Positions 24,236-35,579 of a stretch of 64,000 nucleotides of DNA are shown one piece after another. The notes under the pieces are model-generated. The model was not told the DNA's origin. It was given only the letters and a program-made list of their open reading frames with translations, and ran no database searches. The position numbers and the translations under genes were made by a program. The stretch comes from Piezodorus guildinii (taxonomy: Eukaryota > Arthropoda > Insecta > Hemiptera > Pentatomidae): positions 141,945,143-142,009,142 of the forward strand of contig CM041292.1 in assembly GCA_023052935.1 (NCBI GenBank), written 5' to 3'. Each line of letters opens with the position of its first letter. Within the stretch, counting starts at the first letter, position 1.

Positions 24236-24894
24236 CAGGAGCAATTTAAATACGAAAATCAAGAATAATATATCTAATTGCAAAATATTTTTAATGATTT
24301 TTCATGCCCAGACAATAAAGACTCCGATATCTATTATGTCCGATACTCCATCTTGACAAACGTCTAACTTACAATCATCACAAAAGATTGGAACAGGAAA
24401 TTGCTTGTTTTTGGCTACTTTCAACACTCATAAGATAAAAGCTCTTACCTTAGCTGAACTGCAAATGACACACTTACACGACCATCACAAGGCTTATCTT
24501 GGCTTACAAAGGCTTATCTGGAGCTACATTAAAACTTTAAATTCTTTTCGTATCCAATGCTTCAGCAAAATCCTCAATACTTTGTCAAGAATAAAATCAT
24601 CCAAATTGACTTAATGTTCTACATGATTTTCACCGAAACAGGTACCATTTTTCCATGTCAAACTCCAATCTATCCCTAATCTGCTAGTTGAATTCTTCCT
24701 CTTCAATTCCTGAAAATCCTCCGAGGCATCTGAAAGAAGATGGTCACGACATCTTCTAACTTAAAATTCTAATTGGAGTCCTACCATTGGGTCACATTTG
24801 CCATATTTGTTTCAAGCAATTTTGTCTTTATTCATATTTACTTTATGTATTACCTAATACATAAAGTATTTATGGACAAAGGGGTTCGAGGCTG
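24236..24894. other. Intergenic DNA with a LINE-tail-like piece
   Basis: About 24765-24860 (CCTACCATTGGGTCACATTTG and following) resembles 32760-32870, suggesting a shared retroposon 3' end. The 24405-24614 frame has no supporting feature. Confidence 0.4.
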
Positions 24895-25172
24895 TGTTGG
24901 GGTCGCTACACTACCAACCCAAAGGTCGTGAATTCGAATCTTAATTGCAGGAGTGATTTTTCAAGCATACAATCAAATATAACATACTCACAGCTTTACC
25001 ACAGGGCATGTGAGGCCCGTCAACCAACTGGAAGCCAATCATGAAATAGGCATTGACAGTCATGAACGTACCCAATATCTCATCATCGAGAATCGCGAGT
25101 GTATTCTCCTAGCAGACCAACATGCGCGTCCAAGGGATTACACGGCCTGTCTGCGATATCTGCAGAAGAAGA
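24895..25172 (+). mobile_element. tRNA-derived SINE (family S2), diverged copy
   Basis: B box GTCGTGAATTCGAATC, then ATGTGAGGCCCGTCAACC and ACACGGCCTGTC, and GAAGAAGAA at the end, parallel to the copy at 11605-11898. It sits just downstream of the last visible exon of the gustatory receptor. Confidence 0.75.
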
Positions 25173-25388
25173 ACTACACCAACTACAATTGTAATTTTCA
25201 ATAAATGCATTTTAAATATAAATTAAAGAAGCAGAGAATTTCTTCCATGAATCGCATATCGTTGTGCCCCCAGAATAAATTTATAATAATAGATCAAAAC
25301 AGAGTGAAACATAATAAATGATAGGGAAATAAAAAAATAAAAAGAACGTATGAGAACAGACATTTTTTGATGATATGAAGATGCTCAC

Positions 25389-27095
25389 CATATGGATCAG
25401 TGAAAAGTCCACCTTAAAAAAGCCGCATGCTGTGATGATTATATTATTTTTCAATGCAAGATGAAGTTGCAGTTTTGGCTGAAATATTATATCAAATTTT
25501 CAGTATAATAATAGCTAAATAAATATTTTAAAATTTCAATTGTTGAATCCTTACGTTATCAAGTAATTCAGAGTATTTATCATTAATCATTAGCTGGTAG
25601 AGAAGCAAGTTGAACTGCTTTGACTGGAAAACAAATATGACATTTATTTATAGATTTTACGAATCTAAAGGTTATAATAAATCGTATTATTGTAGATGAA
25701 AATATATGTTCATATATGAAAAATTTCTTGAATATTTCATTATGTGAAACAAATACAACTCTAAGAAAGAGAGATCGTTCCCTTATCAGGAGAATCCAAT
25801 CTTGTGATCAAAAAACTTAATTTACACTAAAAAAGGATGGCATCTATTAATTTTTACTTCTGTTAAAAATCTCATTCTTAAAAATTAAATTTTTTATTGT
25901 TATTATATAATTAAATGTTTAGTTGTTTTTTTAAAAACTGTTTATAATATCTTTAAAAAATCATTTGAAGAACCGAACTTTTTTGTTAGATATTTTAGTT
26001 TTTCCAACAATGATTTACATTTGGTTCAATTCCTTGATGACAATAATCAATTTAATTTTACCAATAAAAAGTTTATTTTATTCTTTCAGGGCTGTGGAAT
26101 CTGTAACTAAGACTATATTTTACCTTGTTCATTACAGCAGATAAACATCTGACGATTCTTAAGAAAATTACACAGTAATAAATGGTCATATAAGCCATTG
26201 ATAAAGAAAACAAGTTTATCACGGGATTATAGTGGATCAAGTACAAGCGTGAAGTAACGTAACCAAGCATGTAAGTTGTCAAAACTAATAGCTGTAATCC
26301 ATAACAGGAAGAAAATATATCCACAGCCCTGTACAGATGATGGTTAACACTGAGGAGAGTTTCTACTGTATCGTTACTATTATGTAGCATGCTCCTATTG
26401 AGATAGCCCAGGGTATGCATCACCAGTTCAAGGCGTCTCAGGATGTGGGATCCGAGTGCGGCTATGTGTAAGCTGATAAGAGCAAAGTCTACAACTCCTC
26501 TCGAGAAGAATAAAACGTAAGGATCTCGACAATTTGCTATTCCTAGTATGATGTAGACTGTCGTCATCGATATCTCCAAGAAGCTGTTCGTCCACTGGAG
26601 GCGGTGATCTTTCCACACTCCGATGGCGGAGAGTTTTCTGTCAATGGTTTTAAACTCATCAAGTATAAGTCCATATTTTGGAGCATTGAATAAGGCATCA
26701 ATGACTGATGAAATCTGTAGCCCAGAATAAATTGGTATGCTCAATAGATTTATTACTACCGCTGATAAGTTGTCTTCTATATATGTCAGAAAGTGCATGA
26801 AACCTAAATATACAATAACGCATGACACACAAATCGTGTAGAAGGTTTGGTAGTAAGAAATCTTGGACTTGCCGTCCCGGAATGTCAGAGGTGACAGACC
26901 CATGAAAGCCGAAAGCCGGAACACTGACTGTACATGGGGGCATAGCGGCTCATCCGCAACCTGCCTTCTTCTGGCTTTTCTTTCTTTTATTGAATCCATC
27001 TGGCGAATCCACTTCAATGAATTGACTAGGCAATAATATCGAACGTCGACGTTTAAAATTATAGCTGGCTCCTCAAGGAATGATAATATCTTCAA
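25389..27095 (-). CDS. Gustatory receptor family protein (partial, three exons found)
   Basis: This is a seven-transmembrane insect chemoreceptor (7tm_7 type), expected in the membrane of taste neurons. Exons on the minus strand are 26124-27095 (324 codons), 25555-25623 (23 codons) and 25389-25478 (30 codons). All junctions are phase 0 with GT-AG sites (AACAAG|GTAAAA, TTTTCCAG|TCA, GATAAC|GTAAGG, ATTTCAG|CCA). The first exon has repeated hydrophobic helices (for example ISYYQTFYTICVSCVIVYLG). The third carries ITACGFFKVDFSLIHM, the conserved segment before the last helix in insect receptors. The final short exon with the usual TY-x3-L-x-QF signature was not found; a SINE lies right there. The start may be at MDSIKERKARR (residue 33) instead. 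Ligand unknown. Confidence 0.85.
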
Positions 27096-27129
27096 TCACT
27101 CTTGATATTTACCAAGTCATCAGGCGATG

Positions 27130-28430
27130 GAAGATATACTTTCATATAGTGATTGTTTATTTGATAAATTTATTAGAAATAAATCTAATAAATTAAATTA
27201 TCGATTTTCCTAAAAGCTCAAAATAAAGTGAATGACCAATACGACTACCTTCTTATAGATGGCACTTCTACTCTGATTCTTTGAGAATTGAATTAAATTA
27301 GTTTTGATTTATTTGGAAAAGCTCAAACAAATTCACTAAATACGTTTACATGTTGCATATTAAAAGCTTATTTAGCTAATAGTACCGCATTTTCCTTACA
27401 AAATAACCGTACGACCTACACAAATTATAAAAGAAGCACTGACTAGACTGTTAGCAAACGTACAACTCGTACACAGGTCCGAACAGACAATAGTCGGCGA
27501 AACCCAGCATAAATTCGAGCACCGCACAGTGGAAAATATGACCGATTTAGGTGGACAAAATTCTGAAACTTGTCCATATTTAGCCTTTGGAGCCCCAGAT
27601 AACGGAAAAAAAATTTAAAAAACTAATTAATTTTTTGAAACGATTGGCAAACGCACAGTGGTCAAAGATCAAATTTATTTGCTAAAATCTAAGACTTCCC
27701 TACATTTTACGTTTGATGTCCAAGAATACGGGAAAAATAATACAAAAAATCTAATTATGGCTCGGAGTTGCTGGAACCTGCTAATAGATGTATTTTATAT
27801 TATTTAGGAAACTCTTCAGATTATAGATTGTAAAACTTTTGATTGGAGTGTTTATCAAATCCAAACCGCATAGGCATTGATGAGTATGCCCTGTTGATCT
27901 GCACACATTCTAGTAAAAGTGATTTAAATACTATTTAGTGTCACATTAGCCCTTCGAATTGCTGCCGAATAGCAAACATGACTTGTGCGCTTCTCAGATC
28001 TGCTTAAATAAATTTTTTAGTTAACTCATTTTACTTAAAAATATAAAACCAATAAAATGAAGTAAATTTTTTTGTCAAGAAAACATAGATACCTCATATT
28101 TAGAGTAATGATGACTAAAGCCCCACCCACCCAAAACGCGAAAAATCATAGAACACATTTGAAAATCGGCGCCGGCGTGAACTTGTTAACCATACTATTA
28201 ATATTGCTTAACTTATTTATTTAATACAAAACTGTGGGGTTTAAGTAATAATATACACAGAATAGCGCTTTTTTCTTAATTTTTTTCTATATTATGGAAA
28301 ATGTTTTTAGATAAACATTTTTACGAACAATATATCAATTTATTAAATCAATAACAATACCATAACCCATGTACGAAATTTGAAACATTGCATCGAATGT
28401 AGGAAATGATGCATAGAGAAGAGCAAGTTA
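27130..28430. other. Intergenic DNA between receptor and HMR-C
   Basis: AT-rich, with no ORF or repeat structure that I can support. It would hold the receptor promoter, but no clear TATA or initiator pair stands out. Confidence 0.4.
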
Positions 28431-28439
28431 AATCAGTAG

Positions 28440-28515
28440 AGATATTGCGTCAGGGTCAGGGTCAACACCTCGTCGTATAAAACAGCTAATCGCCGCAGCG
28501 GTCGGCAGTTCTGTC
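28440..28515 (+). promoter_or_regulatory. Core promoter of HMR-C: bZIP-like site, TATA box, initiator
   Basis: GATATTGCGTCAG begins at 28441, TATAAAA lies at 28476-28482, and CGGTCGGCAGTTCTG spans 28499-28513. The A of CAGT (28507) is 31 bp from the TATA start, the same spacing as in HMR-B. The initiator block recurs at HMR-A and HMR-E. Confidence 0.7.
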
Positions 28516-28561
28516 AGCTACATCGTCCATCAGAGGATCATTGAGATATCATCACAGAATA

Positions 28562-31500
28562 ATGCTGTTCAAGAAGGAAGAAGCACCATCGCCGGATATG
28601 TTTCCTGGAAAGGCTGGAGTATGGTTCATGGATCCTAAAGCCAATCTATATGAGAAGCAATACAACAGCGGCCCTATTCCACAACACTTTCGGGTTTACA
28701 TGGTGCCTATGATGCATGAAATGTGGCACAATAGGGAACATAAGCAACATAGCCATAATTGGAGTCAAAGGAAGCATGATGCCATGGATTACCATGAGAT
28801 TAATCCTCAAAAGTCACATAAAATGTGCCCCATGATGCGAAAAATCCAAGAAAAATCTAAACGAAACTCTGCCACTGAAGCTTCAACCTCTCAAAGACAT
28901 GGTAAGTCATTTTACCCTTTTATTAATATGAATAAATTATAATGATTGAACAAAATAAAAATTAACACATAATTAAATGATAAAAGGAAATTGATTATGT
29001 AATGAAAAACGAGTAATATAAAATAATGATCATATTCGATTGATTATTTCAATGCATAGCACTTTTAAGGTAATCAAATTTTAAATAATATAATGAAGAT
29101 TGTAAATCAATTAATATAAAGAGTATTTAAAGTGGTGAGACTGTAGTCTTGCTAAATATACATAGCAACACTACGTAAGATTCTTTACAATGAAATTAGT
29201 GTTGTTTGTGTATATAGCAGTAATAAACAAGCTGTCTAGTACAAGGTTCTTTTATTCCACTGCCTAATACTCTATAACTTTAAAAGGTTATGGGCCCAGA
29301 GTATTTGTGCAGAGCATAGTATTTGTGTATAGTGTCAACGCGTAGTCGCGAAGTGATATTATTTTATTAGTGAATTTTGTTTACTGGTACTATGGCGTCA
29401 GTTACTACTTCAGGAGTTCCAGTACTCGTCGGAACAAGTTTTAACAGCTGGTTTTTCAGAATGTCATCTATTTTGGAAAGAGAACAGGTAAAAGATGTGT
29501 TAGAAGCAGACCCTCCTACCTCTAGCGCTGAGAAAAGGGAATTTCTCATTAAAGACTCGAAGGCAAAGTCCATCATTATCCAAGGCATTTCAGATAAACA
29601 TCTGGAAATAATCATGGATTGCCAAAGTTCCAAGGAAATGATAAATGCTTTAAAGAAGGTTTTTGTCAGATCTACCTCTTTTTCAAAATTGACTTAGTAC
29701 AGTCCAGTTGATAGCGTCTCCTGCGCCATGTTGTTTGTGTATATAGCAGTAATAAACAAGCTGTCTAGTACAAGGTTCTTTTATTCCACTGCCTAATACT
29801 CTATAACTTTAATAATTAGGATTCCCATTATTATAATTAAACTATTAATCATATTGCAATTATTGTATTTCCTATGTGATTACTAATTATTAGGAATCAC
29901 TTGTAGCTGGGTGGCTAGCATAACAGCCTCCTATGCCAAAGGTCACGGGTTCAAACCCAGAGGTGGGCCTAGGATTTTTTATTGGGAGTAAAAAATCCTT
30001 AGTTATACCGTCCTTTGGAGGGGAAGTTAAAAGGTGGTTCCGAGCCTGAGCGATGTCAGGTACTCGTTAAAGATCCCTATCCTAATAAAGCCTGGATAGG
30101 CAAAATTTAGGACTCCCATTGTAGCATCATCCCATTTGCCATGGTAGCATAAAGTGACGTTCAATAAATAACCAAACAAAGTAATTATTAACAAAAATAA
30201 ACAAGTTAATCTAATCTAATGAATGGTCTAATTTTTATATATATTTTATTTTTAAGAAATAGCATTATTCTACACAATTTATTCTATAAAGCCATACTTG
30301 ATGAAAACTATCCACTACATCAAGTTATTTGTTCAATCTTGTATGTGCCATTTATCAAGATCCTTAAGTTCAAAATTTAATCACAGTTCAGACTTAATAC
30401 TTTTCAAATGGTTAAAATCGTCCTAACTTTGGTATATTTTCTCAAAAAAACATGGTCAAACATCATATTGAGTATGACGTACCTCAACTTTTAAAGAGAG
30501 CCAATCATTCTCAAGAAGCATAATTCATCTCATCTTACGTACTTTATTCCCTGCTCATTTCTTATAACTATTATCAAATGGATAGTCAAAAATGTATTTC
30601 ATTAAATTGTAGGGAAATACATGACAACATTAGTATAAGATTTTATTCTACTGCTACAACTAAAATTTTAAAATATATTCAAATATGTTAACCAAATTGG
30701 TTCCCAAAAACGTCCCCTCCGCTTTTAAATGACTATACCTGGGTCCTAATCAGTATATTTGTCATTGTTTATTCTTCTATTATTTATTGTTATTCAGAAC
30801 ATGTGTGAAAGAAAAGAAAATTGTTTTTAAACTGGCAAAATCAGCTATGTTGATACTATTTTATATATGTATTTTTTTATATAAGAACCAATTCATTATT
30901 GCAAATAATGATTGGGCTGAACTGAAAACAATATGCTTTTTTCTGCAATACAGGACAATTCATTATGAATTGATTAAAATATTGACAAATATGTCCTTTC
31001 GGTTTTCTGTTTATTTTTATGTCACTATGATACACCTCTTATCTCATGAATTAATCACTAAGGCAGATTGTTTATCCTGTTTGTAATATGTCAACAACTA
31101 TATCTGTTAACCCTAGCTGAAACGAGCAAAGTATTGTGGTTGATATTGCACTGTGAATATAGAAGGAAATATCATTCATTATCGCAGAAAATTTGAAGTG
31201 TGTATGGGGATGATGCCTTAGGAAACTTTGTCATCAATGATGCTCAATGATCTAGTCACCCGCATGAAGTTGAAAAGAGCAATGTGAAGGCCATTGTTGA
31301 CCAAAATCCCACCCCATCATTGCATTAGACTGCTATGGTCCTAAATGTATCATACACAAGTGTAGAAAACCATTCCACAAGCTCTGACTTCAGACTTAAT
31401 GTTTGGGTCTCTCACTCTCTAACCGAATTCCACTTGGGAACATGTATTTCTGTTTGTGATTCACTATGGAAATTACAACAAAATGACCTATTTTTGAAAA

Positions 31501-32484
31501 GATTGGTAACAGAAGAGGAAAAATGGATTTTTACAATAATGTAGTTTGTAAAAAATCTTAGAGACCTAGAAGGAAGGTTCATAGAAGAATGTCAAAACCC
31601 AAATTGCATCCGAAGAGGATAATGCTTTTCATATCGTGGCATTTCAAAGGTGTTATAAGCTGTTGCCATCAGGGTAAACAATTGATTCAACTCTATACTC
31701 CTTAAAAGTAACAAAATTGATCCATCAATTAAAAATGATTTTGATTATTGAACCTTAGATGTGACCTTTTGCCCCACTCTTCCTATTCACCAGACCTAGC
31801 TCCAAGTGACTATTACTTATTCCGGTCTCTGTAGAACTCTAAAAGAAAGAGGGCATCAAAAACCATTTGGATCAGTTTTTTAACAATAAACTGTAGACAT
31901 TCTATGAACATGGCATTATACAGTTAGTAAAAAGATGGGAAAAAGTCATATTAAATAAGACTCAATATATTGCAGATTAAAATAAATATAATGTCTATAA
32001 TACATTGAGTTTTATTTTAAACTGAAAAACTGAAATGACTTATTCCCCAATCCAATAGCAACAATTATACGAGCAGGTTTTGGAAAAAAAAAAAAAATCA
32101 TTCCCATCTTCATGGATTAAAAATAATAATTAAAGTTATTAAATTTAAATATTATTAAAAAGTAATTATAACATTTTTGACTAGTTAAAATTTTTATTTT
32201 GTTCAAATGTATTGTAAAGGTACGTTTTCCAGAATAAAGTTTCTTGTTTTATTTTATTCTAAATTTAGAATTTTTTCTATAAAAATTAGTTTGGTTATAT
32301 ATATATATATATATACACGAAGTGTTTCTTGTTTTATTTGAATGAATCACGTAAAATTAATCAAATTGTATTTTTAGGTTTTTGTAAGAGGCAGTTCTCA
32401 GCTCATAGCAAGAATGAACAGAAGCAAAACTCTGATCCTGAATTCTTTTTTGAAAAACAAAGTCTTCATTCAAATATTTATTAA
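28562..32484 (+). CDS. HMR-C: His/Met-rich family protein, two exons
   Basis: Exon 1 is 28562-28901 and exon 2 is 32378-32484. The donor CATG|GTAAGT and acceptor TTTTTAG are phase 1, giving 149 codons. I chose the second ATG (MLFKKEE) by alignment with HMR-B; an upstream in-frame ATG at 28541 would add MRYHHRI. Blocks in order are AGVWFMDP, FRVYMVPMMHEMWHNREHK, the W-QRKH region, YHEINPQKSHKMCPMMRKI, and QRHG|FCKRQFSAHSK across the junction. AATAAA at 32484 overlaps the stop codon and fits a poly(A) signal. The 3.5-kb intron has taken in a miniature copia element, a SINE and a mariner without loss of the splice sites, which suggests the gene is maintained. Function unknown. Confidence 0.8.
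29200..29813 (+). mobile_element. Miniature copia-type LTR element
   Basis: Two short direct repeats of about 84 bp (29200-29283 and 29729-29812), each starting TGTTGTTTGTGTATATAGCA, bound about 445 bp. Directly after the left repeat is GGTTATGGGCCCAG, the initiator-Met-type primer site known from copia. AATTAG occurs on both outer sides and may be the target duplication. Only a gag start remains inside. Confidence 0.75.
29392..29697 (+). pseudogene. Truncated copia-type gag
   Basis: The frame from MASVTTSGVPVLVG has the N-terminal gag pattern of copia elements (FNSWFFRMSSILERE, later AKSIIIQGISDKHLEII). It stops at 29697, well short of a normal gag, and no protease, integrase or reverse transcriptase follows. 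Confidence 0.75.
29906..30180 (+). mobile_element. tRNA-derived SINE (family S3)
   Basis: Head GTAGCTGGGTGGCTAGCATA, B box GGTCACGGGTTCAAACCC, a body with GGGAAGTTAAAAGGTGG, and an A-rich end. A head-only fragment of the same family is at 46069-46137 on the minus strand. Confidence 0.75.
30982..32054 (+). mobile_element. Decayed mariner element
   Basis: The left end (TTGACAAATATGTCCTTTCG) and right end (AAATGACTTATTCCCCAATC) are imperfect inverted repeats flanked by TA. The interior keeps mariner transposase pieces such as FLKRLVTEEEKWIF (31488-31530) and, in another frame, a PYSPDLAPSDYYLF-like stretch near 31790. Stops and frameshifts throughout mark it as old. Confidence 0.75.
31335..31900 (+). 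pseudogene. Mariner transposase relic
   Basis: The region holding the first catalytic Asp in active relatives (VTGDEKW) reads VTEEEKW here, so the Asp is lost. The last-Asp block follows about 260 bp later in a different frame. Confidence 0.7.
32298..32315. repeat. Short TA microsatellite in HMR-C intron
   Basis: An alternating TA run of about 18 bp just before exon 2. Confidence 0.8.
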
Positions 32485-32754
32485 ATAAAATAATGTATTT
32501 ATTTCAGTTTTTATATATATATGTCTTATGTTAAGTTATAATCAAATGTAATTGTATATATATTTTTTTTATGAATTCTGTCTTCAGTTCTTTTTCCTTT
32601 GTTATATATAATAGAAATCCTAATATTATTACATTATCAATTTTCATCAATGATAAAAATTATAATAAATCATTACTCCTATTAGAAAAAAAAAATAAAA
32701 TAATTGAAAAAAACACTTTCACCTACCTAACTTGTTGATATTAAGTTTTAAATA

Positions 32755-32895
32755 CCCTTCAGGAGTGCTACCATTGGGTAGTTCTTCTTCAAGTCTGTTT
32801 CATGTCATTTATCTTTTATCATATATACTTGTTGTATTATGAAGTACAGTTGTAAATTTCAATAAATAATCTTAAAAAAAAAAAAAAAAAAAAAA
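32755..32895 (+). mobile_element. LINE 3' end with poly-A tail
   Basis: GAGTGCTACCATTGGGTAG leads to TTTCAATAAATAATCTT and an A run at 32873-32895. The block resembles 24765-24860. It looks like a 5'-truncated retroposon tail. Confidence 0.5.
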
Positions 32896-33373
32896 TACTC
32901 TTGAAGCTAAAAAAAGAATTACACTAAGTTTCAATGAAAGCATTTATTTCAGATTGAATATATAAAATTATAAAAATTATTATTCAAACAAACAAATAAG
33001 TATGCGCTAATCATCACTCTTCATTACCATCTAGAGCTTTTTATGCTAAATAACCATTTTTAAATAACCATCATTGTATTTCCAACAGTTTATTATAGAT
33101 ATCACAATATATTGTGTATTGGGAAGAAAAAATTTAACCTATAAAATATTTCTGCTTTTTTCTTTCTGTTGTTATTAAATTCTTTCAAATTTTATATTCA
33201 TCCATTTTTATCAATTTCAACAAAAATAAACGGTTAATTATTATTATTTGATTAAATTGACATTCACAAAGAGAGTGTCTTGATTAAAAATTAACATTGT
33301 TACAGCCTTTTTTGAGAAAATTGGAAAAAGATGCATAATCCATTCTATGAAGTGGCTTTTGTAGTTGATTAAC

Positions 33374-33485
33374 CTTTACCTTTACAACCCATGAAGGGTC
33401 TTGGTTTCAGTACTTATAGATATTTGTGCTGTTTCTATGCCAGGAGCCATGCAAGGAGGTGTTAGATCTAGATCACGCTCTGTGG
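33374..33485 (-). mobile_element. SINE S1 tail fragment
   Basis: It carries only the 3' part of S1 (ACAACCCATGAAGGGTCTTG on the plus strand). The tRNA-like head is absent. Confidence 0.65.
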
Positions 33486-33499
33486 CAACTAATATTGCT

Positions 33500-33912
33500 C
33501 TTCTAACCTTAAATAAATACAATTTGTTACTATTTCTACCTTTCCCCAATAAATTTGTATTTTGTATTTTTATGCTAGTCCTTATTTTTGTCCACCAATC
33601 CAACTTTTTCTACATTCCAGAGAGGGTCCAGTAGAAGTGTTATAATGGATTGCTCTTACAAGTGCTATTATAATAGTTTTATTTATTGAAATTTAAAACT
33701 GTATTAAATACAAAATGCAACACATATGTGATGAAATGAGAAATTTTGTCATGATTGACTTGTAAAGAAACTACTTATTGGTAGCACTGCATTAGCGATT
33801 CTATTGGTTTAGTAGGTCCTTAGGCAATCTTCTTTTCAGATAACTCGGTGGATTATCGGGAATTGCAAAGGAAGCAAGGTTTGAAATAAGTGGGAATAGA
33901 AAGAAAATAAGA
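33500..33912. repeat. Interspersed repeat R3, copy 1
   Basis: It aligns with 43600-43985 over most of its length: GGATTGCTCTTACAAGTGCTAT, TTTAGTAGGTCCTTAGGCAA, and GGTTTGAAATAAGTGGGAATAG find close matches there. No ORF. Class unknown. Confidence 0.7.
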
Positions 33913-33934
33913 AGGAGTTGATTATCTCACTATC

Positions 33935-34700
33935 TGCGGGGCTTTACAACCCTTGGTGGGTCTTGGCCTCCTCAATGAGCCGCCCCCATTCTCCCCGATT
34001 CTGTGCTGCCACTCTCCAGTTCCTGACTTGCAACAGGCTCCGTGCCTCCACCGCCACTCCATCAATCCATCGCAGCCTTGGCCTACCGGTTCGTCGGGTA
34101 CTGTGAATGGGGGTTTCCAAAGCTCTTTTGGGCAGTTCTTCCCCTTGCATCCTTGCGACATGGCCAGTCCAACTGAGCCTTCTCAGCTTTATAAATTTCA
34201 GAATATCTATTTTTCCAAAAAGGTCATGAAGTTCCCTGTTCCTCCTAATTCTCCATCTCTCACAGGGCCAAATATTCTCCTCAAGATTTTTTTTTTGAAG
34301 TTTAGCAGGCTATTTCCATTTTTCGCTGAGATGGTCCAGGTCTGAGAAGCGTAGGTAAGAACAGGACGAATTAAGGTTTTATAAATGACCAGTTTGGTAC
34401 CCCTAGTAATAGACGTGCTGCGGAGAGTCTTCAGCAAGGTGTAATACGCCCTGTTAGCTACTACCAGTCTTTTCCTTATCTCAGCCGAGACATCCTTAGC
34501 TGGTGTCACTAAGGATTCCAAATATGCGAATTCGTTGACCCTGTTTACCTTCTGGAAGAATTTCCTGCTTTCCTTTGCATTCCAATATGCCTCTATGTCC
34601 TCCAGCTCTTTCCTCTCCCATGCTCTCTTCTTACACCTAAAAAGTTTCTTCTCTATTCTTCTCCTGTTCCTATATTCCTCCATGGCTTGATTGAGGAGTT
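33935..34700 (-). pseudogene. RTE-like LINE, C-terminal end of reverse transcriptase
   Basis: The frame 34207-34719 reads NEFAYLESLVTPAKDVSAEI, TKLVIYKTLIRPVLTYASQT and KKILRRIFGPVRDGE, a typical end of a non-LTR retrotransposon polymerase. It continues after a frame break at 33944-34150 with RPRLRWIDGVAVEARSLLQV and EEAKTHQGL. The 5' part is missing. The 3' tail on the minus strand (CCAAGACCCACCAAGGGTTG) resembles the tail of SINE S1. Confidence 0.85.
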
Positions 34701-34915
34701 GATTAGGCCTGGATAACACTCAGCCACCAAGTTGTTTTCCTCAATTTGTAGGGACCAATATTATAACGACAGAGTTTGTCCCAGGAGGATCCCATAACCC
34801 AGGGCTGCTCCACTATTAAAATAACAGAATAAATAATTCTACTTCAGCCTGAGTTCGAACCCGGGACTTGGAGAACCATAGACTAATGCTGTTTCCACTA
34901 GACCACACTGCTCCA
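34700..34915 (-). mobile_element. SINE S1 copy abutting the LINE
   Basis: The tRNA-like head is at the right (minus-strand GTGTGGTCTAGTGGAAACAG, then GGGTTCGAACTCAGGC). The body GATTAGGCCTGGATAACACTC meets the LINE fragment at about 34700. Confidence 0.75.
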
Positions 34916-35115
34916 CCACTAGTTGGTTAAGTTTGATGAAAAACATGCTGTGACATCCCATTGATATACTTGTCTTAAATTCATAGTTTTGTATGCCTTT
35001 TCCTTTTTGAGCAACACCCCCACACATGTGTTCGCACATACAAAAACAAACACAATGACCTGTTTGCAGGACAGTCATTTAGGCTCAGGAGACCCTGAAA
35101 TGTGTATATTTGTCA
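34916..35115 (-). repeat. Interspersed repeat R1, partial copy
   Basis: It shares GTTGGTTAAGTTTGATGAAAA, TTGATATACTTGTCTTAAA and CTCAGGAGACCCTGAAATG with the minus-strand copy at 2380-2570, at lower similarity. A further R1 fragment lies just before the S1 tail at about 33270-33375. Confidence 0.6.
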
Positions 35116-35364
35116 AATAATCTAATTTTGTTTATAATTATTGTTATAATTAGTTCAAATTTAACTAAATTCTTGATTTACCAATTTTATAGAATTTACA
35201 TTTTGACAACCACATGATTATGTTAAAGTGTATATTGATACACCGCGTGCATATGCTACTTTATTATTTTTAACTTATAGTACTAAAAATTTTAAATTTA
35301 AAATTGTATATGAATTATTTTTTCTTTTAGTTCTGTATTTTCTTTGGCCATTATTATTCACAAG

Positions 35365-35460
35365 GGCAGAGGGATGACTCAATTGTGAACTGGACCACTG
35401 CTCTCTGGGTTCAGAGTCTTTGTATCTTGCTGTGGCAGGATAATTATTTATTCTGTTTTT
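35365..35460 (+). mobile_element. SINE S1 head fragment, degraded
   Basis: TGGACCACTGCTCTCTGGGT and GCTGTGGCAGGATAATTATT follow the S1 head order with several substitutions in both promoter boxes. Confidence 0.5.
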
Positions 35461-35579
35461 TCAATCATAGAGCAACATGTAGTATAGGTAGAGGGCAGAA
35501 AACAAACCTATGCAATAACCCAAGCAGTGGATGTGTAAAGAAATTATGTAAAAGGAGGATACAAATAAAAAAAAAGTAA

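Noticed and set aside
30787..31086. 99-residue hydrophobic frame
   Set aside because: It spans the left end of the decayed mariner and AT-rich DNA. There is no helix pattern or conserved start to support a membrane protein.
33922..34345. Plus-strand Pro/Ser-rich frames
   Set aside because: They are antisense to the RTE-like reverse transcriptase tail, which has clear protein motifs on the minus strand.
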